Assembly: GCA_963920635.1 (NCBI GenBank)
Contig: OY987303.1
Coordinates: 18,268,175 to 18,332,174 of the forward strand
Reading direction: 5' to 3'
Source of the DNA: Pseudeuparius sepicola
Taxonomy: Eukaryota > Arthropoda > Insecta > Coleoptera > Anthribidae
Length of the DNA stretch: 64,000 nt
Below the pieces are notes generated by a model. That model was not told the origin of the DNA. It made no database searches and saw only the letters and a list, made by a program, of their open reading frames with translations. The position numbers and the translations under genes are program-made. Each line of letters opens with the position of its first letter. Position 1 is the stretch's first letter. Shown one piece after another: positions 11,205 to 27,525 of the stretch.

Positions 11205-11798
11205 CTACAGAGAAGGGAGCAGGAAAAAAATGTAGTGGACAACGTCCAACATCGTAGTAATCCACGAAATTTCCATATCAAAGTCTAAACTAGCCTCGAA
11301 ACTAGCCTATGATTTTTAGAAACCAATTTTATTCCATTACTTTTTGTATACAATTTTTGGTTCTGTTGTCGCAGAGCTGTGAAACGTTTTTTGACAACAT
11401 GTTTATTATTCATTAGATACTAGATATTATACAATAGCTAGTTGTTATCTAGGTTCCTAATAGCGCGGTGAAAGCACAACGACAACAACAACAAAAATAA
11501 AAAGCGCTCTGCTATTTCACGAAGTTATCTGCCAATTATTTGTTGTTTTGAAGGGCACTTGGTGTTTACTGCCTCACTATTTGCATAAAACCATGTGTAT
11601 ATTTCCGAAATGAAAAATATAACCTGTTTTAATGATCCTAAACGACACTCCATCCGCATTTGTCTATGTAGGTACAGGGTTATTCACTGAGAATTGACCC
11701 CCCCCACCTAACTTTTTTGTTTTTCAAGATAAAAGGGTGATTCAAAAAACAAAATCAATGGTTCGGCGAATACTTTTTTATGCCATGACCGTTTAGTG

Positions 11799-12389
11799 TA
11801 CAGGGTGTTCCAAAAAAGTAGGACCAATGGCAACTTAATTTTTTAAATGGAACACCCTGTATATTATTGGATTTTTGAAATCTGCTCATCAAGGCAATAA
11901 AAATGATATTAAACTTCGTGGCATTATCTTTTTCCGTTTTTGAAAAATTCCGTATTCAAATTTTATACTAAATTTATTTAACTCGAATTTGTGGATCTTG
12001 TGATAAAGATAGACGATCAATATCAATGTAATAACGAAAAATATTTGTTTTAAACTTTTACGATTTTCTTGAAATTCTTTATTTCGAGAATAAAATCAGT
12101 AAAATTTGAAAAGGCTCCTAAACATTTTGGAGTTTCACTATATTACTCTCTTGTTTAAAACAAATAATATTTTTCGTTATTACATGGATCGTCTATCTTT
12201 ATCACGAGATGCACAAATTCGAGTTAAATAAATTTAGTATAAAATTTGAATACGGAATTTTTCAAAAACGGAAAAAGATAATGCCATAAAGTTTAATATC
12301 ATTTTGATTGCCTTGATGAGCAGATTTCAAAAATCCAATAATATACAGGGTGTTCCATTTAAAAAAATTAAGTTGCCATTGGTCCTACT

Positions 12390-12390
<1 letters not shown>
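11799..12390. mobile_element. TACAGGGTGT foldback, right end replaced by TA repeat
   Basis: The arms pair from GTAGGACCAATGGCAACTTA (about 11817) to its reverse complement near 12371-12389, with about 280-bp arms. The left outer end TACAGGGTGTTCC is present. The right one is lost where (TA)n begins. Each arm is itself bounded inside by an inward TACAGGGTGTTCC copy (about 11850-11864 and 12344-12357), giving small palindromic units within the large one. Confidence 0.8.
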
Positions 12391-16650
<4,260 letters not shown>

Positions 16651-16826
16651 CACTCAAATTAGCACAACTATCAAATGAAATATGGTACCACTATTTTTAC
16701 AAAGTTCCTTTTTATTTAAAACTGCACTTTCGCCGCCGCGGACCCTGATGGTGACAAACGAACCGTCGAAACGTCTTTTCGCGCGTTTTTCCGTTTTCTG
16801 GCACAATTCGACGCATCCATACTTAC

Positions 16827-17060
16827 CTGGGGGTGTGTTCAACGTCAGACGCACTGAAGGGTGCACTGAAACCAACCTAGTGTAAGCGAGTCGTGTGTGG
16901 CGACTGCTGGTGTTCGGCACTGACTGCGGTCGGGGCGGCAACGCCAGGCGTCTTTGGGCGTCGCGAGGCGTCGGCAGGTGACGTCACGGCAGCGAACGTC
17001 GGGCGCGCGGGGGCGGCCTTTCTTGGATTTTGCATACACATCACAGCGACGCATTTGGGG
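16827..17060 (-). promoter_or_regulatory. Candidate promoter and noncoding first exon of the muscle locus
   Basis: A minus-strand donor CCCCCAG|GTAAGT ends an exon at 16827. Two arthropod-type initiators, TCAGTGC, lie 28 and 40 nt upstream (A at 16855 and 16867). The region up to about 17060 is CpG-rich with no TATA box. This would give a very short 5'UTR exon spliced to the acceptor at 11204 or 10033. Assignment to the myofilin-like gene is inferred from strand and position alone. Confidence 0.35.
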
Positions 17061-17218
17061 GGGAGGGGGTTGAGTGAATACGGCGAAAATGTTTTTGTGG
17101 TGAGACATTAGGTTTTAAAGTATGAATTAGATATGTTTGGCAATAAAATGATCATGGTATACACAGGGAAAAGGATTGTAATCTGGCACGGACTAAACAA
17201 AATGTTTAGTTTGAAGTA

Positions 17219-17866
17219 TACAGGGTGATTCAGTTTTAAATGCACAAACTCCCAGGATCAGTTTGTCCTATAAACTTTTTTATTTGATGGACTTATTAGG
17301 AAGATACAGAGTGTTAAAGTTTTAAAAAATATATGGATTTTACTGCATTTACTAAAATAGAGAAGATAATATTTATGCTAGGTACGCTCTGTATCTTTAA
17401 AAGTCAAAGTCTTGAATGGGTAAGTTTATTGGTAAATGTTACTAAGAAACACATTTTTTTCTACTTTGACTCTTGGGGAAGTATTTTAGATGATTATTTA
17501 GAAATACCCTGGAATAATTTTAAAAATAAAATTTTCCATGAAACCGTAACAGATACGAAAAAATGCCGAGAGGGAGATTTTGTTTGCAATTAAAACCTAC
17601 ATAAAATTAACACATTTTTATAAATTAAATTTTTTTATACTTATCCACTTCTACGCCACCGTTTTTTAAATTTTTGTGACAAACTATGTCGTTATATCGT
17701 GTGCGAAATATGACTTAAATATATCATATTTCACATATTTTATAATTAAAACGCTGTACCTTTCTTATAAGGCCTTTCCAAATAAAAAAGGGTATATAGA
17801 ACAAACTGGCAATATTTCTCGATATTCTACTGACTGTAGGAGTTTGTGCATTTAAACTTGTTTGGC
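17219..17866. mobile_element. Degenerate TACAGGGTG foldback
   Basis: It starts TACAGGGTGATTCAGT. The subterminal block TTTAAATGCACAAACTCC (about 17236) returns as GGAGTTTGTGCATTTAAA near 17839-17856. The right terminus has decayed. The 86-codon ORF at 17333-17593 inside it has no recognisable motif. Confidence 0.55.
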
Positions 17867-17869
17867 ATT

Positions 17870-18790
17870 GTAGTATATTGAGTATTTGAGTATTTATTCT
17901 AAAATTTGAAGTAGGGGAGTTTTGTAGCTATAAGAAGTTATTAACATCACCTACCTATTAAGACATGAAAAGGAAGTTTTTTTAGAAACAAATGAAGGAC
18001 TTCATGATTAATAATTGCAGTCGTTCATCGCCAGATTTCACATAATTTGGCATAAAAGAATTTGCACAGTTCGTGTTAGCTTATATTTAATGCAATGCCC
18101 AACTACAACTAATCAGCTGTAAACAAGTCTGTACGAAATATAGCGTCTGGCAAGGTGATCACAACATATTTTGGACCAAAACTGAAAACTCGCTCTCCAC
18201 TTATTTTTGTTTTTATTTTCACTGAGGATTTTATCTTAGCACCGGCGATTCGACAACAGCTTTTTGCGGAAGATTGTTCTAGCTGTACCTATAAGATAAG
18301 ATTTTTTATTTTGCTGAATTAATTACTGTTTTCTTCAGACATTTCCATTTAATACTTTTACCTACCTATTTAACTTTATTTTTTGAAAATTTTACCAAAA
18401 ACGGAAGAAGGAGGGTTTGTTGAATTGGGTTGGATGAAGATTGTTTCCCGCTATTTTCTTCTAAAGATAATTAAAAAAAAAGTTTTTGTTTGAATTTCTG
18501 AACGCTCATATTTCTTAATGATATATTTTAAATTAACATCGTTGAAATTTGGTGGAGGTACTTAATAATTAAATTTGAATGATCAAACTAGGCCGTTCAT
18601 TATAAAATTTTGTGATAGAGTGTATTTTTTGTTACCTAGCAATTTTATCTAATAAAATTTTTTGATGTCTCAGAAAAAATCATGAAAATATTTACCCTTA
18701 GGTACCTACTGTTTGCTGATTTTAAACTTCATTGATTAATTTTCTCCTTATTTTGGTGCCAAAATAAATAAAATCGCTCGCCAATGAAAA
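17870..18790. other. AT-rich sequence without recognised features
   Basis: No ORF, RNA gene or clear repeat was seen. Confidence 0.45.
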
Positions 18791-18797
18791 AGATATG

Positions 18798-19640
18798 TAC
18801 AGGGTGTTCCCGTATATTTTGACCCACCCCTAGAGCCTTTATTTTTCGAGTTAGAAAAAAGTTACTTAAATGAAAGTTGTAAGGTTTTTTCTGAACCGCT
18901 AGGATCTGTTACTAGATAAAACAAATGAGCGTCGCAAATTTATGAAAAACTATAAACTTACTTTTATTAATGGAACACCCTGTATATTTGTGGATTTTTT
19001 TTAATTGCACGCATTTTTTCGATTCCAACGATATAAATATGTTATATGTTTGCTCTAAGCATTCGCATGATATTCCAAATTGCAGATAAATACGATCTTT
19101 ATATTTAATCAATTGTCAATCCATTATTTTTGGGACAATACACCTTGGTACCCTACAACTTTCATTTAAGTAATTTTTTTCTACTACCTACCTAGGTACA
19201 GGGTGTTCCCGTATATTTTGACCCACCGCTCTAGAGCCTTTACTTTTCGAGTTAGAAAAAAATTACTTAAATGAAAGTTGTAGGGTACCAAGGTGTATTG
19301 TCCCAAAAATAATGGATTGACAATTGATTAAATATAAAGATCGTATTTATCTGCAATTTGGAATATCATGCGAATGCTTAGAGCAAACATATAACATATT
19401 TATATCGTTGGAATCGAAAAAATGCGTGCAATTAAAAAAAATCCACAAATATACAGGGTGTTCCATTAATAAAAGTAAGTTTATAGTTTTTCATAAATTT
19501 GCGACGCTCATTTGTTTTATCTAGTAACAGATCCTAGCGGTTCAGAAAAAACCTTACAACTTTCATTTAAGTAATTTTTTTCTAACTCGAAAAGTAAAGG
19601 CTCTAGAGCGGTGGGTCAAAATATACGGGAACACCCTGTA
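18798..19640. mobile_element. Near-perfect 843-bp palindromic foldback element
   Basis: Both ends read TACAGGGTGTTCCCGTATAT inward and the symmetry centre is at about 19219. The arms are so alike that a 66-codon ORF (18912-19112 minus, 19324-19524 plus) is identical in both. An extra forward copy of the terminal motif sits at the centre (19198). Inward-facing inner copies (TGGAACACCCTGTATATTTG near 18971 and its complement near 19450) subdivide each arm. The identical arms imply recent formation or gene conversion. Confidence 0.9.
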
Positions 19641-20950
19641 CCTAGGTAGGTACTGTGTGCTGTGGGTGTTGTTAAGTACATTACAATAAAACCAATATGG
19701 AATGCAAATGAACAGCAACTAGTTTTCATCCACATTGGATACGAGTTCCCTGTAGGTAGGTACGTACATAGCTCTACAGATCGACTAGAGAAAATGTTAA
19801 ATATGGAATGCTCCAAAGCTGGCTTTTGCAACATGTAACTTGGCTTTTGACTCAATAACTCAATATCGTTCCCGTAGTATTATTAATCTCAATAACAAAA
19901 TAATCATAACGTCAGATACTTATGTCGCCATTTGATTTTCTTCCCCACGTCTTTTATTTTTAAACTAAATTTTTGGCCAACTGTTTACTTAAAACATAAA
20001 TTGATTACATCTTTCAATTCGAACTTTTTCTATTTCTAAAGTGCGGTCGAAGTCAAAAGCACAATAAATTTCTCGGGACGTCAAAACTGTCTTTACACGT
20101 CTGTATTTTCAAAATAGCATTTTAACATTTTGGCGAGAAAAACATAGCTTGAATTATTGGTGCGAGGCCCGGACTTCTGACATGAAATGGGCAGACAATT
20201 CTGTAATAAAATTTTCGACTAAAATTCGATTATTTTTGAAATCTGACGTAGCGACGGATGTGACGTAGGAAACGCGTAGGACTTTGTATACACTGTGTAT
20301 ATTCTTGGAAATTGGAAATTTTAATCTTTCCCACGCACTACATCAAAACACAATATTATTCTATTGCGTTCCCAGACTGGTCATTTGCGACTTTGAATTT
20401 ACTGGAAAACGATCGAAATTCGGAGAGAAGTAATGTATATTTTTAAGTATACATCACGCTTGACCTGGATGCTTCTGGAACTGGGGCAGCCAAGATAAAA
20501 GTCGTATTTTACAGTTTATTGTTAGCATTGGCCAATTGAGAAGAAGTAAAACTGGCTACTTTCATTTTGCAAATTGTATTTTGGCACCAGCATTGTACCT
20601 ATATATATTTTTATTTCGCTCACCACTTTTCTCGCCGGCTGTACACCCATGTTTTCAGTCTCAGCGTTGAGGGAAGGAACAAAGAGGGGCATCTAATGCG
20701 GAGATTTCGAGCCAGATTTCTACGCCCCGGCCAATTGTTTTAGGACGACTTAATCAACGAGAAACCGCTTCAATTCGTCCTAAAACAATTGATCGGGATA
20801 CATGAAGGTATATAGCGGTAGCGCCTTTTCACATTCGTCACTCAACGGTATCAGTTAAAAAAGTTAAGGTTGGCAATAAAACGTCATCAAAAGTATGTTC
20901 AATGGAATTTTATTTACAGCTAAGTAGCTAGAAAAGCTAGTGGATTTGAA
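19641..20950. other. Sequence without a gene; one hairpin
   Basis: The only structure noticed is a hairpin at about 20727-20800 (CCAATTGTTTTAGGACGA against TCGTCCTAAAACAATTG). No coding region is supported. Confidence 0.45.
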
Positions 20951-21086
20951 AGCATTATTTATTGGAAAGGGTATTTCTAAAATATCTATGCATAGATACC
21001 TACTAATGATTTAAAAGTCATAGCTGCTAAATTAGTTATATATATATATATATATATATATTTAAAAGTCATAGCTGCTAAATTAG

Positions 21087-21122
<36 letters not shown>

Positions 21123-21198
21123 CTAATTTAGCAGCTATGACTTTTAAATCATTAGTAGGTATCTATGCATAGATATTTTAGAAATACCCTTTCCAATA

Positions 21199-21268
<70 letters not shown>
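20950..21268. repeat. TA microsatellites inside an inverted and direct duplication
   Basis: The block from TTATTTATTGGAAAGGGTAT (about 20956) to GCTGCTAAATTAGTTATATA recurs inverted after the (TA)n at 21090-21122 and ends near 21203. Its inner part, TTTAAAAGTCATAGCTGCTA, is also directly duplicated at 21012 and 21061. A third run, about (TA)32, follows at 21203-21267. Confidence 0.85.
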
Positions 21269-21269
<1 letters not shown>

Positions 21270-21272
<3 letters not shown>

Positions 21273-23160
21273 TTCCAGAAGCTATAACTTTTAAAATAGG
21301 GTCATTAGTATCTATGAGTACTTTAAAAATACTCGGACTGTTTATAAACCTTTCAATTTCACTAGTTGTTCCAGCTAGTTGTAAATAAAATTCTATCGAT
21401 AAAAGCAATCGAACACAATCTTGGTGATGTTTTATTACAAAGAGGATAAGCATTAAAATAATTTTTATAAGGTTTGAAATCATTATAATACAAAATAATA
21501 GTAATTGCCCCCCTCCTGTGCACAACCATTCATTTGCTTCTGGGGTACTCCTAGTTTTGAGTATTGTGAGGGTGAGAATTATTATTATTTTATTATTATT
21601 ATTAGTTTTTATAGATGTAGGTGTTTTTGAAAATAGAGTCCCATTTCGTGACCGATGGTAGCTGAGCTATATAACGAAATAACTACGAAAAATCTGGCAA
21701 AAAAAATCTAGGCAATCTTTCCGTTGCTCCAGACCGCCGAGTGGTCTATAGATAATGTTAGAGTAAAATTTAAGATCGACTCCTGTAATTATGAGACAAA
21801 CAAAATTCAGAAGGCAAGTAATTTATGAAGTAGAACTTCTATTTTATTTTTAACATCTCTATCATTGCTCTATCACCCGTAACACAAATTTTTATTCAAG
21901 ACTATAACATCTATCACTACACTACACAATAAAACAAAAGTAAAAGTGGTACCTATACTTATTAGTCTGCGGCGCAGTTAAAATCTCTATCGTGATTTCC
22001 CACATTGAATATTGTATGTAATTAACACCCTCATAATGTTCCCTGCGATAATAAAAATATACCCCATGTCATGCTGAGTGCTTTTTAAACCACCCCCCGT
22101 CGCACGCTGGATGTGCGTAGCGCACGTGCCCTGGCACGTGGCCGACGATGCTCATTTGTTTGGAAACCATTAATTTATTTGCAGTCGACGTAGGCAACGG
22201 TCAGGTAAAGTCAATCAGGCTACCACGCATCAAGACAAACACCGGGCGGGCTTTGCGGGGCTTTTATTACATTTATAGAGCATTAAAGGAGGTTCTTATA
22301 CATTCAGAATTCTGAAAAGCACTGTTTTTCTATGGAAAATACAACACAATAAACCTGAAACTGTTATTTTCTGGTTTTGTTCCCTACATTTCCTGACGAT
22401 GAGGATCTGTGATAAAAAGATTCCTTAATATGCAAATGCAAGGTTCGAAATTAATGAACTATTTTTAATTAAGAGAAACTCCAAATATAAATATTGATAG
22501 TGATGTAATCTAGGTGTCCTTCCTTTTTCATAAAAATCATAAAATTGCAAATTGTCTGTTTTCACTATAATCATCTTAATTGAAAACGGTACTGAATCAT
22601 TTAGAATTTAGGAGTCATTTAGAATTTTGGAATCATTTAGAATTTATTTTTACAGATAAACTATTAAGTTCAGGAAAAAATAACAAGAGTAAAAAAGTTT
22701 CTAAATTAATTGGTAACATAATATATCAGAATTAAATAAACCAGTTTACAAAAAAAGTTCTGTAAAAATTACGAATAAGGGTTTCGGGTTTCTACCCTAC
22801 GAAAGGATAACCAAACGTAACATAAATATACATACTGTATAGTTGCAATTTCTTATATCAATTAAATATAGGAAAAAACAGAACATTAATATGTGGGGAA
22901 AAAATTAATTCTCTTTTTTGTGATAAAAAAACTGATTCACGCTTCAAAACTACTTACTTTTACTGTTCGTTCTGCATTGTATCTGCTTGTCCTGTTATTT
23001 TAACTAAAAGACATTTTAATTAAGTATTTTTACACTGTTTACCTTTAGATTTTGGGAATGCTTTAATTAATTATTATTTTTTTAATTTTTTATTGTAAAA
23101 TGCACTAATTTTTATTCCTTTTTTTAGAAGTATGTTTGTCTTATTTGTTAAAATACAAAA
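21270..23160. other. AT-rich intergenic sequence
   Basis: No supported gene. Short palindromes with GCGTAGCGC and CACGTG occur in a CpG-richer patch at 22095-22260. Confidence 0.4.
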
Positions 23161-23161
23161 A

Positions 23162-23216
23162 TTGTTAGTTACCTGATGATGGCCTTTGTGCCGAAACGTA
23201 CGTCGTCTACTAACAA
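23162..23216 (+). ncRNA. Hammerhead-ribozyme-like motif, Penelope type
   Basis: The core CTGATGA (23173-23179) and GAAAC (23193-23197) are separated by a GGC...GCC stem. The outer strands TTGTTAG..AC and GT..CTAACAA pair as stem I, and GAAACGTACGTC gives the palindromic mini stem III seen in some Penelope-like retroelement hammerheads. One unpaired T after CTGATGA departs from the canonical core. The flanking sequence (to about 23450, with a 71-codon uninformative ORF) is probably a retroelement remnant. Confidence 0.5.
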
Positions 23217-24001
23217 ATAAATGACGTTTTTTATATTTTCGAAACCCAAGAGTTTTTTATTTATTGATATTGATACGACCAGGAAATACCATTTTTACAT
23301 TGGTTCCTATATTCAACCATTTTTGAGAAAAAAAATCAAAACCAATTTTTTTGTTCCTATTACAACCTGTATAATTTATAATAAATTTCGAAATAAATTA
23401 TTGTTGTTTATTAAATATGTAAGCCCAAATATGTGATATTATAATGTTATTATAAACAAATACAAGGATGTAAAATTGATACAGCCGTTTATTTAATTTT
23501 AGTAAGATTATTTCTGTAGTGTCCTCATGTATATTATTATTAACTTTATAACTAAGTCAATGGCATAGCATTAAGCACTTTTACCAAATTCTTATATTAA
23601 TATATTTCAAATAAAATTCACATGATTTTTAAATTGTTTAAATTGAAAACTAAAATTTGTCACAACCATTGCTTTTATTTTAGGAATAATCCATCCAAAA
23701 AAATGGCTAGAACATTTCATAATAACAAATAAGTTTGTAGATTTACCACAGAAAACCTAGTTTGTGAATCGAAATAGATATTATTTTCGTGGATAGGTAC
23801 CTATCTAATTTAAATAAATAACTACCCAATTATCCAAAATTTCGTAAAATAGTATTAACTGTTGCATTTTACCTGTGTTATAATCCCATAATCTTTTTAA
23901 AAGACCTTCTAAATTATTTTCTAAATTTATACGTCTACCTGGATTACTTTAATTAATGCGAGATTTAAATTATGCGGTCAATTATCCCTTCGGTAGGTAC
24001 C

Positions 24002-24040
24002 TATAAAACCACCCTAAAAATCTGTCCTAAAATCATATCT
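24002..24040 (+). promoter_or_regulatory. TATA/Inr core promoter of the kinase gene
   Basis: TATAAAA at 24002-24008 and an initiator-like TCATATC with A at 24035 are spaced 33 nt apart. The predicted leader to the ATG at 24097 is 62 nt. Confidence 0.5.
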
Positions 24041-24096
24041 GTTTTAACAGTTCAAGTTGACGTATCTAACCGCAATAGTTTTACTCGCTATTCATT

Positions 24097-25134
24097 ATGG
24101 CAGTGTGCTCTTCTTCATTGTTCCAAGAAATCAAAATAATCGGCCAAGGCTCTTTTGGACAAGTGACCCTAGTGCGAAAAGTCTGTGGCGTTGACAGAGG
24201 AACTTTCTACGCTTTGAAGTCTGTTCGAAAGGACAAACTTACAAGAGAATCCATGCAGAAACTTATCTGGGCTGAACGAGAAAACATGGAAATGGTTCGT
24301 GATTCGCCATTCGTTGCAAAACTCCATTACGCATTCCAAAGCAGTGACAGCTTGTTTTTTGCCATTTAGTTCGCCGAAGGGGGCACCCTCTACGACATTA
24401 TGAAGACGAAATATTTCACCGAGTACGAGGCCCAATTCTACGCATCCGAGATAATCCTAGGAGTCGAAAGCATACACAACATGGGCATTGCACATAGAGA
24501 TATCAAGCCGAAGAACATTTTCATCGATAGACACGGCCACATCAGAATTGGAGATTTCGGAGTAAGCAAAAGGATTACAGGGAGGACGTACAGTTATGCG
24601 GGAACGTTGGACTACATGGCTCCTGAAATTGCCGTGAGGTGCAAGGGGGTTGGACACGGAAAAGAAGTTGATTGGTGGTCCCTTGGTGTTATCATCTACG
24701 AGATGCTGATGGGACTCCGGCCATTTAACAACTACTTCGGTCAAGTGGGGAAGCAGGCGACGCGACAAAATATTCTGGCTAAGGAAGTACGCCTTTCCAG
24801 TTCGTTCACACCGGAGGTTCAAGATCTAGTGGCAAAGCTCTTGGAGAAAGATCCAAGATATCGACTAGGATCATGGAGAGGCTCAGTTGACGTTAAGAAT
24901 CATCCATTTTTTGATAGCATTGCCTGGAATTTAGTAGGGACTAGCACATATATTCCTCCAATATTACCACAAATGGATTTGACCTTTATGTTGAAGGTTA
25001 TTATGACGCCGATGCCGGAATTACCCTGTTTTGGTGAAATTTCCGGGGGGTCGTCATACAACGAGGGTAGTTTGTTCGATGGGTTTGAATATGTGGCACC
25101 GTTTGTTAGTAACAATGTAAATTTATGCTCTTAA
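24097..25134 (+). pseudogene. Intronless AGC-family (RSK/S6K-like) kinase with one in-frame TAG
   Basis: A single reading frame of 345 codons, interrupted only by TAG at 24367-24369 (codon 91). Kinase landmarks are all present: glycine loop GQGSFGQV (residues 16-23), ALK lysine 41, HRD with catalytic Asp135 (HRDIKPKN), DFG 153-155, activation segment [13 protein letters not shown] (165-177) with the serine used in RSK-type activation loops, VDWWSLGV, then RLGS and HPFFDSIAW as in RSK/S6K N-terminal kinase domains. The TAG falls at the hinge, in ...[12 protein letters not shown], where relatives have an acidic residue. The C-terminal AGC tail is short and there is no second kinase domain. Lack of introns suggests a retrogene, but a TATA promoter and poly(A) signal frame it and no other lesion is seen. 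It is therefore a very young pseudogene, a strain allele, a sequencing error, or a read-through gene. A start at the downstream Met102 would lack the ATP-binding lobe. Confidence 0.85.
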
Positions 25135-25163
25135 TTTTTCGTGCAATTATTTGTAATTGTTGT

Positions 25164-25200
25164 AAATAAATATACACTTGACATAAAAATCCTTTTGTTT
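25164..25200 (+). terminator. Poly(A) signal of the kinase copy
   Basis: AAATAAA at 25164-25170, 30 nt after the stop codon, is followed by a T/G-rich stretch (CCTTTTGTTT). Confidence 0.55.
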
Positions 25201-26790
25201 ATTCTCATATATTTACCTGAAAGAGGAAACATTATTTATAAAAAAGAAAGGTCAAATAGTGACTTATGTGAATTATGGAAATTATGGATTTAATTTATTT
25301 TATAATTTATTCGATAGGTAGTATGCGCCTATATTTTTATTGTTGTTCCTTACAGATTTTATTGCAAATTTATTAAATTACATGCAAAGTAACAGGTAAA
25401 CAACTTAATTATGCAACTCTGATTTATGAAAGTATTTTTGCACGATTTTTATTTAGTTTTCCCAACATGAAAACCAAGAAGTGTTGTTTTTTGTTCTTTT
25501 AAAATAATTGGTGATGGTGAAAATTCCACAAAAAACATTTTTTCAAATTCCTTGCAACAAATAACGCCTTATAATTATAAGAATAACTGACTTACCTGTA
25601 AGGAAGTTTGAGCTAAATTATACTCAGTCTCATCCGACATTACAAAGAACACACATAGTAGCTTCACTCTGTATGTACAGATTGGGCCAAATTAGACACT
25701 TCTAAAGGGAAACTCCTATGCAAGTATGCATATTATATCTATAACCTGTTTGGCAGGTGTAGAACATGCAGGGCTGTGATTATTACTATGGATTCTAGAA
25801 AAAACTGTTAGGAGGTAAATTCAATATTTCGATCATTAGAAATAAAATTCTCTCCTTTTTACATACATACATAATAATATTCTACAAACAATATCAATTA
25901 ATACCTTGGCAAATTATTTAAAATATATATTATGATGTATAAATTACATAATATATAATTTTAAAATGTTCGACAAAAAATCTATATTTTGTAGGTACCT
26001 ACCTATGCATGTTATGATAATGATAAATTTTTACAGTTTTTGTTTTTGAATTTGCAAATAACTTTAAGATAGCAGATCAAAGTTTTCCCCTTCACCTTTT
26101 ATCCTTTGAATCTTTAAGATTCTCCACGTGTCCTGCAGAGGTAAATTTGGGCGTGCAGTCATGTGCCTGCTCTCCCCATCCTTTGTTGCTATATAATAAT
26201 ATATAAACAACTGACAGAGGGTGTTTACTATATAATAGTATCTTATTTTAAAATGCTTTACCAAATTATTGAAAAAATATATAAATGTTATTTACAAATT
26301 GAAAAAGTTCTACAAAGAGCTAGTTATAGATGCACACCTACAACATATATTATCATTGAGCAAATATGGAATCCTTGTGTTCTCCAAGGGGGAAATTGCG
26401 TGCAGTCATGTGGTGCTCCCCCCTTTTTTTTTATCATATTACTCCTCCATATGATACTCAGCTAGAATTTGTGTTAATTAAATGTTCTATAATATGTTTT
26501 ACCTACTAACTTATAAACTTAGATATTCATCTTGCTTTCCTACATTCTAAGAATCCCGCGGCTAATCAAACACACCTTGTATTATTATTTACGCTTCGTT
26601 TTCCGCATCTTCCGCGGCAAAAACCCGACGAAAGTCGCGAACGGGCTGCGACATGTCCGTCGGCACTCGTACAGAATAAAGCACTGGAGGTTTTATATCG
26701 TGGTTAGATAATGGGGGCTTGGAGAAAAATAGTTACTTATGTACCAGGGCACTGAAATTCAACTTTTTATGACTCATGTGGAATTTAGTT
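25200..26790. other. AT-rich intergenic sequence
   Basis: No gene recognised. The 100-codon ORF at 26163-26465 has no motif. An imperfect repeat of GGGCGTGCAGTCATGTG... type occurs at about 26148 and 26398. Confidence 0.4.
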
Positions 26791-26805
26791 GCCGAGGCCT
26801 CTGGC

Positions 26806-26898
26806 CGAGGCAACAAAATACTCATAAGGGATCACCCGTCCATGAACCGACTGCGCGCGGCGTTGCTTGACTTTGACGATCGCTCTACCTAGGTCAAG
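26806..26898 (-). pseudogene. 5S rRNA-like sequence (pseudogene or 5S-derived SINE)
   Basis: Read on the minus strand, CGATCGTCAAAGTCAAGCAA, then CGCCGCGCGCAGTCGGTTC and TGGACGGGTGATCCCTTATG follow the 5S rRNA order CGATCACCGAAGTTAAGCAA / CGTCGGGCGCGGTTAGTAC / TGGATGGGTGACCGCTTGGG, including the region of the internal box A. The first 30 or so bases and the 3' end match poorly. It is either a diverged 5S pseudogene or a head of a 5S-type SINE. Confidence 0.45.
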
Positions 26899-27525
26899 TA
26901 TGACGAGGCACGGCGCTTCCCAGAGAAACTCCAAACTGCTGCCTGTCGTGCAGCCGCCATGCCATGCGCTGCTACAGGTAACAATTTCGCATTTTGTACG
27001 AAAAGTTAAATGGGCCTTTATTGTCCGGGTTTTGAATATTTGGTCATTTTTGACGGGTGATGGCTCCGCGTCTGACAAGGCCTACTTGTTGAAAAAAATC
27101 GCACAATAATGGGCTACTTCAGTGCCGATTTCTGCGCTTTTAATGGCGATTTTGATACACTTCACTGCCGATTTCAAGAAAACACCATTTCTTTTAACAT
27201 TCGTAGGCAGTTTGTACAGAGTGAAGCAACTACGTGTGTTCTTTGTAATTCAAGAAAACTCTTTTGGTTAAATTTATTTAAATATTAAACAAACATATAC
27301 GGTATGGGGGTTAGTTTGGTATCCAAACTAGTGCTATAAAATGGAAAATACATTAATTCCGCATAAACATTCTGCACATCTAACTTGCTTACATTCTTCT
27401 TCCTTAAACGCAAAACTGTATAAATATTATTTTAAAGTTTATCTTGCTCGAAGTTTGTAGAAGGGACACAAAATACACACTCTTTTTTAGTTAACAAAAA
27501 ATTTTATTTGGAAATACGTAATATC

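Noticed and set aside
10760..11235. Plus-strand ORFs of 108 and 115 codons
   Set aside because: GC-rich island read on the opposite strand of the micropeptide; Arg/Pro-rich composition typical of a shadow.
18912..19524. Duplicate 66-aa protein on both strands
   Set aside because: It is the two arms of a palindrome; the peptide has no recognisable motif.
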